Assembly (NCBI RefSeq): GCF_028583425.1
Contig: NC_072791.1
Location: 15,457,868 to 15,521,867, forward strand
Origin: Eublepharis macularius
Taxonomy: Eukaryota > Chordata > Lepidosauria > Squamata > Eublepharidae
DNA length: 64,000 nucleotides
Direction: 5' to 3'
Below, piece by piece: positions 61,201 through 64,000 of the stretch. The translations under genes and the position numbers were made by a program. The notes beneath the pieces were generated by a model. That model was not told the origin of the DNA, searched no databases, and was given only the letters and a program-made list of their open reading frames with translations. Position 1 is the stretch's first letter. Each line of letters opens with the position of its first letter.

Positions 61201-62507
61201 TATTTAGAGAACAAAGGCTTGGATTCTAAGAAGCGTGAGCAGAATCTAACTTAAGAAAGGCAACTTGTACTCCTACTCTTTCACGTTACAGCCTTTGTGC
61301 CCCCCCCAATTGTACCACTGCAGGCCAGTGGAACCCCCCCCCCCCCCGGAACAGTGAAGGGATTCTGTAGCAGGATGAGGGAATCAGCAAAATATCACTC
61401 ACTCCTCCCTTGCAAATAGAAATGATGGTGGACCAACAGGAGTTGCGCTGAAGAGAGAGACCCTTAGGATTCAAGCCACAGTTCTCTGTCTCTAAAGCAT
61501 ACAATACTGCCAGACAAGCCTTCACAGCCAGCACCGTGAATTTCAAAACACCATCTATGCAAGCAAATCTCCCCTCATTTGCACACACTGCCACAATGAA
61601 ATAGTTCCCAGAAATGGCCAGTTCAGGTCTGCCACGTGAACTACCACCCACTCAAGTCTGCAGTTAAAACTGGCATACCACCTCACATCACACAGCCCTC
61701 TACCATGCAGTGCCTTTGCTCATTCAAACTGCTGGTCTTTGTGGCCTGACTAATCAACTGATTAGAAAACAGGTAATATATGTGTACTGCAAACTGTGTT
61801 GACCTAAGCCTTCACTTTTCTCCACACCCTAGGTTTGCCATTTGCCCATTGGAGGTGGGAAATCTCCCACCCCCAGTTCTTGTTGCCTGCCAGCATTCTG
61901 GTTGGGTGACAGCATAACATCACTTCTTGAGGAAAACCATAGAGTTTCTGGTGATTCCTAGAGTGGCATTAAGTAACTTCCGGGTTGTTCCCAGGAGTAA
62001 CATTATGCTGTCATCTGACAGCATGTTACTTCCCCCAGACTCCTGCCACTTGCCAGCAGCAATCACACAGCCAGACAAAGTCAGGCTTGATCTGTCAATA
62101 TGGAGCAATCTATACAATGGACTCTTATTGTAATTACCACATTTTTAGTCAGGAAAAGGGATTCACTAGATGAGCCAGGAGACCTAAAAACATCAATAAT
62201 TAACTCACGTGACTAAAAAAAATCCACAAGCTATCAAGCATCCGAAATGAGAGAAAACCAGTCATCTAACAGATCTCAGCAACCGCAATTAAAAATGCTA
62301 ACAACCACGACCTGGAACAGACTTACCTCACGTGCCGGACATGAGAAAGCAGCATAAGCAAGTTGGCCAGGCGAGTGGTCTGTTGCGGCAGCGGGATCCC
62401 ACTTTTTGCAATGACCCACACTAAAGCATCAGTAACTGTGTTCAGGAGATGGTGCAACTTCTTACTGCTTTCTGGTTCTTCAGCCGTGGATGATAGTGGC
62501 AACATGT
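54773..62507 (-). CDS. ESR2: ESR2 (estrogen receptor beta), last two coding exons
   Basis: Two exons in phase (AG|T across the junction) encode about 118 residues of the ligand-binding domain C-terminus and F domain. Upstream exons (A/B domain, DNA-binding domain, first part of the ligand-binding domain) lie to the right of the window. The gene converges on SYNE2 with about 13 kb between stop codons. The intron of 7.4 kb is rich in SINE, LINE and hairpin repeats but neither exon is damaged. Confidence 0.94.
55075..55160 (-). repeat. Hairpin repeat fragment
   Basis: 'tctgatagcaccttaaaggc', 'taaacaaagttatgccagtg' and 'cacctcatcagatgcatgga' match, in reverse, one arm of the family at 18046 and 59738. 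Confidence 0.5.
55169..55259. repeat. (ATT)n followed by (AGAATT)n microsatellite
   Basis: About 14 ATT units pass directly into about eight AGAATT units. Leu/Glu repeat frames here are artefacts. Confidence 0.95.
55318..55620 (-). mobile_element. LINE 3' end (L2/CR1-like)
   Basis: Reverse orientation: 'aaatttataattcgccttcc', 'aggcttagggcggattacag' tail, then 'gttctgggacgagaccagca' and 'gggggaagatggtcatattg'. The same type of tail as at 12724 and 38375. Confidence 0.55.
55775..55945 (-). repeat. 5S-type SINE, reverse
   Basis: 'gtgccatcaagtcatggcca', 'cttatgctgaccccagcaag', 'gtggtttgccgttgccttcc', then the 5S-like head 'ggttgcccatccatggactg' and 'accctgcttaacttttgaga'. Truncated in the head. 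Confidence 0.8.
56185..56485. repeat. Degenerate tandem duplication, about 147-base period
   Basis: Two adjacent units share 'gttctatttcaaacctgtta' / 'gtgctgtttcaaagctgtta' and 'gacaacattgcctagtggtt' / the identical string, ending 'attgggctatgagagc' / 'attgggctgtaagagc'. Not a family that I recognise. Confidence 0.7.
56640..57330 (-). mobile_element. LINE 3' region (CR1/L2-like)
   Basis: Reverse orientation: 'tttaaaacatctttatgctg' tail, 'tgggaaggccctttctcagg', 'tggtcccaagctgtatatgg', 'ctttaaaggtcaacacaagt' and 'gccttgaattgagcctggaa'. These are LINE C-terminal/3' sequences common in lizards. Minus-strand coding remnants are broken. A G run lies at 56827-56838. Confidence 0.6.
57640..58465 (+). 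mobile_element. LINE 3' end interrupted by a hAT-like MITE
   Basis: Forward copy of the 38375 family: 'tttctctgtggtggccccta', 'gcctgtggaatggcctgcct', 'gcaaaaccgaattattcaaa', and after the insertion 'gtaatccgccttgagtctca', 'atggactataaatgacataa' tail. The MITE at 57955-58214 splits it. Confidence 0.72.
57955..58214. mobile_element. hAT-like MITE with 8-base target duplication
   Basis: Starts 'cagggctttttttctgg' and ends 'cagctgaaaaaaagccctg', giving inverted termini CAGGGCTTTTTTT. The 8-base TGTGTTCC stands on both sides (57947-57954 and 58215-58222), typical of hAT transposons. The inner arms are also mirrored ('gatctccagacagaggggag' and 'ctgtctggagatcaggggg'). 260 bases, no coding capacity. 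Confidence 0.88.
58490..58715 (-). repeat. Sauria-type SINE, reverse
   Basis: Tail 'atttatttatacttggcctt', 'ctccattttatccttacaac', 'gaaagtaactggccccaaga', B box in reverse 'gatttgaacctgggtctccc', and head 'aggacactctaaccactttg'. Confidence 0.85.
58815..59060 (-). repeat. Sauria-related SINE, reverse
   Basis: Tail 'gatttatataccacccttca', body 'aggtgggtggggctgagaga', 'cagggtcacctagctggctt', head 'gattagagtcccgcccctct' and 'taaccactacaccaaactgg'. Preceded by a short (AAC)n. Confidence 0.85.
59061..59724. other. ESR2 intron, no recognised gene
   Basis: A G run lies at 59402-59413. 59610-59660 looks like a LINE tail ('ttggatttatatctcgccct'). Otherwise nothing that I can name. Confidence 0.4.
59738..59812 (+). 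mobile_element. Penelope-like repeat arm with intact hammerhead-like core
   Basis: CTGATGA at 59742-59748, a six-pair hairpin (GAGAGC/GTTCTC, one G-U) with loop TGTG, and GAAA at 59766-59769, then 'ctacaataaagttggttagt'. This is the least mutated core of the family at 18046. Confidence 0.55.
59830..59897 (+). mobile_element. CR1 LINE 3' tip
   Basis: 'gggggttggactagatgacc', 'ggtccctaccaaccttatga' and 'ttctatgatcat' are the last 65 or so bases of CR1. Confidence 0.8.
60246..60560. mobile_element. Palindromic Penelope-like repeat, hammerhead-like core on both strands
   Basis: Left arm 'ggttgttgtgggttttccgg', 'gctgtattgccgtggtcttg' is mirrored by the right arm 'caagaccacggcaatacagc', 'ccggaaaacccacaacaacc', with about 110-base arms. 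On the right arm CTGAAGA (60434-60440), a perfect six-pair hairpin (GCCAGC/GCTGGC) and GAAA (60461-60464) follow in order. The left arm carries the same set on the minus strand (60336 down to 60306). Confidence 0.65.
60690..60827 (-). repeat. 5S-type SINE, reverse
   Basis: 'aggtggtggtttgccatcgc', then the 5S-like head 'ggtctcccatcccgttacta', 'accctgcttagcttctgcga' and 'gggctatccaggtcagggc'. Confidence 0.82.
60828..60873. repeat. Perfect 22-base inverted repeat
   Basis: 'tactgcagtctgagcccatt' (continuing ga) faces its exact complement across two bases. It directly follows the 5S SINE head. The right arm runs into 'aactctcctcaggatttcac', which I know as a common lizard repeat end. Confidence 0.85.
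60896..61820. other. ESR2 intron, no recognised feature
   Basis: A C run at about 61336-61348. No gene or repeat that I can name. Confidence 0.45.
61825..62060. repeat. Interspersed repeat of the 'ggttgccag' group, diverged
   Basis: 'ttgcctgccagcattctggt', 'aacatcacttcttgaggaaa' and 'ttccgggttgttcccaggag' resemble the intergenic repeat copies. Weakly supported. Confidence 0.35.
62327..62507 (-). CDS. ESR2: ESR2 penultimate coding exon: helix 10/11 region
   Basis: Minus strand: acceptor 'ctgtttag' before 62507, donor 'gtaagt' at 62326-62321. 181 bases, two bases of a codon at each end. Encodes [40 protein letters not shown] and [19 protein letters not shown]. The last part is the dimerisation helix of estrogen receptors and is very strongly conserved. 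The first 15 residues are divergent, as in the loop before helix 9/10 in other ER-beta proteins. Confidence 0.96.
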
Positions 62508-62671
62508 CTAAACAGGAAAAACAAAACAGAAGTGCGATTAAGGGGAACGTGTGGAAAACATGGGAATTACACCCATGGAAGTCACGGCAAGGAAGGAAGA
62601 TCCGGTCAGCTGAGTACCCAAGTACCATCTCGGCTGACTGATTTTCATTTCCTTGCAGGTACTCAAATATG

Positions 62672-62837
62672 GTCCTGACCTGGATAGCCCAGGTGAGCCT
62701 GATCTCATCAGAAGCTAAGCAGGGTCAGCCTTGGTTAGTAATTGGAAGGGAGACAAAGACCAGGGCTGCAGAGGCAGGCAATGGCAAACCACCTCTGTGA
62801 GTCTCCGGCCTTGAAAATCCCACCAGGGGTTGCCATT
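62672..62837 (+). repeat. 5S-type SINE, forward, first part
   Basis: Forward 5S-like head: 'cctggatagcccaggtgagc', 'agaagctaagcagggtcagc', 'cttggttagtaattggaagg' then 'ggcaatggcaaaccacctct' and 'ccaccaggggttgcca'. Split by the next element. Confidence 0.85.
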
Positions 62838-63490
62838 ACGGGTGTGCACCCTAAAAAGATTCAGGTTTCCCACTTCGTGTTTACCCAAAGTGGGAAAACA
62901 ATTTGGCAGGCCACTTTGAGATTTGGGTGTTTAAACCACTTTGGTATGCGCCGAACAGATTTGGGAATCTTTACGGAGCACACTGAAGCTCAAAACAACA
63001 CTTTTCCGGCCGCTTGCAAGAGGTGAGAAAAGTGTTGCTTTAAGTTTCAAACACCCCGCCGCATTCTTCACCAGATGGAAGGGGGAGTCTCCTCCCCTTC
63101 CCATCAGGTGAAGAAAGCAGTGGGGCATTTGAAAGCACCACTTTTTCCCAAAATGGGAGGCGAAGGAGGGAAACTCCTCAATGGGAGGGGGAAGGAGGGA
63201 ACCCTCCTCCCCCTCCCATTGGGGAAAAAAAGAAGTGGGGCAGGAAGTTCAAAAGGAAGCAGCGCTTTTCTTGCTGTTTGCAATACAAGCAGGTAAAGTT
63301 CTGCGGGTATGGCTGCTGCCGTTTTACCCGAAGTTTCCTGAAGCGATACAAATCGCTTTGGAAAGCTTTGCTTCGGGATTCCCGAGTCAGCTCAGCAATG
63401 CTGGTGCCGATTTTGGAATGCCAAATCTTTCCAAATTGGGCCCAATTCGGGTTAAGAACCTGTATCAGAAACCTGAAGCGCACATCCCTC
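62838..63490 (+). mobile_element. Unclassified element nested in the 5S SINE
   Basis: About 650 bases separate the two halves of one SINE. It opens 'cgggtgtgcaccc' and closes 'gcgcacatccctcg', a short inverted match (GTGTGC/GCACAC-like). The body is rich in 'gggaggg'-type sequence and in 'cttcgggattcccgag'. Flanks 'tgccatta' and 'tgacataa' could be a worn 8-base duplication (6 of 8), suggesting a hAT-like element. Confidence 0.5.
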
Positions 63491-63536
63491 GTTGACATAA
63501 ATCAGCTACGACTTGATGGCACTCTCTGCCACCACT
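63491..63536 (+). repeat. 5S-type SINE, 3' remainder
   Basis: 'acataaatcagctacgactt' and 'gatggcactct' complete the SINE begun at 62672 (compare the reverse start 'gtgccatcaagtca' at 55786). Confidence 0.8.
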
Positions 63537-63769
63537 CAAGCATGAGCTTGCAGGTACTTAAGCCTTGGCGTAGTCAAAGGGCTTCTGGGCTGTGATTTGC
63601 CATCTGGGGCCTGCATTAGCTAGCCCAAGTCATCAGAAGCCATGACAGTTCATTTCCTTTATGTCTTTTGTTGATTTGAATTACATTGTTTAAATGACGT
63701 ATTCTGGAAATATCCACACGCTGCTTTGGAACCCTTTGGGGAGAAATGTGGCACAGAAACGCCCCATAA

Positions 63770-64000
63770 ATAAAATAAATAAATTCACTGGTATATTTAT
63801 TTATTCATTTTAAAAACTGACGCTCAAGGCAGTTTACACAGTCTAAAATGATGCACTCAAATACCACAAAACATCTAATAAGCAATGCAATAGGACTAGG
63901 ATTACAAAAATTAGAAACAATGCAGACGTGATACGTCAAACAAGGCAGAAAATGGCATTATAACAGTAGAAACCAATGCAGTAAGAGCAGGCTAATGTGT
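63770..64000 (-). mobile_element. LINE 3' end, runs off the window
   Basis: 'aaataaaataaataaattca', 'tgacgctcaaggcagtttac' and the AT-rich lead-in match the reversed LINE tails at 38375 and 55318. Truncated by the window edge. Confidence 0.5.

Noticed and set aside
54773-62507. Assignment to ESR1 (ER-alpha)
   Set aside because: Convergence with SYNE2, the [14 protein letters not shown] form and the short F domain fit ESR2.
62672-62760. A genuine 5S rRNA gene
   Set aside because: Only the internal promoter part resembles 5S, and it continues into a SINE body repeated in several places.

Overview
The window is vertebrate nuclear DNA, almost certainly from a squamate reptile (lizard). It holds the 3' end of SYNE2 (nesprin-2) on the + strand and, tail to tail with it, the last two coding exons of ESR2 (estrogen receptor beta) on the - strand. 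The repeat content supports a lizard: 5S-rRNA-headed SINEs, Sauria-type tRNA SINEs, CR1 and L2-like LINE tails, an L1, Penelope-like hairpin repeats and a complete DIRS retrotransposon. I cannot name the species; a gecko is a guess only. SYNE2-ESR2 convergence matches the arrangement I know from human chromosome 14.

Layout. 1-12328 is a SYNE2 intron. It carries a 6.1 kb DIRS element with three long open frames (3967-10065) and a candidate alternative first exon ending at 1147. 12329-40592 holds 17 SYNE2 coding exons, all with usable AG/GT borders and consistent phase. They give 907 residues of spectrin-type repeats, an acidic linker, a 23-residue cassette exon and a C-terminal KASH domain ending PPPT. 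The 3' UTR ends near 41525. The largest intron (19079-27108) contains a decayed L1. 41526 to about 53700 is intergenic and packed with SINEs, MITE-like palindromes and other interspersed repeats. The ESR2 3' UTR probably lies at about 53.8-54.8 kb. ESR2 coding sequence lies at 54773-54950 (helix 12 and F domain) and 62327-62507 (helix 10/11 region), separated by a 7.4 kb repeat-rich intron. The remaining ESR2 exons lie beyond the right edge.

The two genes are independent in function. Nesprin-2 spans the outer nuclear membrane and, through KASH, binds SUN proteins. ER-beta is a ligand-activated nuclear receptor. The most notable signals are (i) an apparently intact DIRS element whose internal complementary region records its own circle junction, (ii) a phase-compatible short 5' exon that would make a 914-residue nesprin-2, (iii) hammerhead-ribozyme-like cores in three different hairpin repeat families, and (iv) several nested insertions with readable target-site duplications. 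Exon calls rest on reading the translation against remembered family sequence. Repeat family names are by recognition, without a database search.
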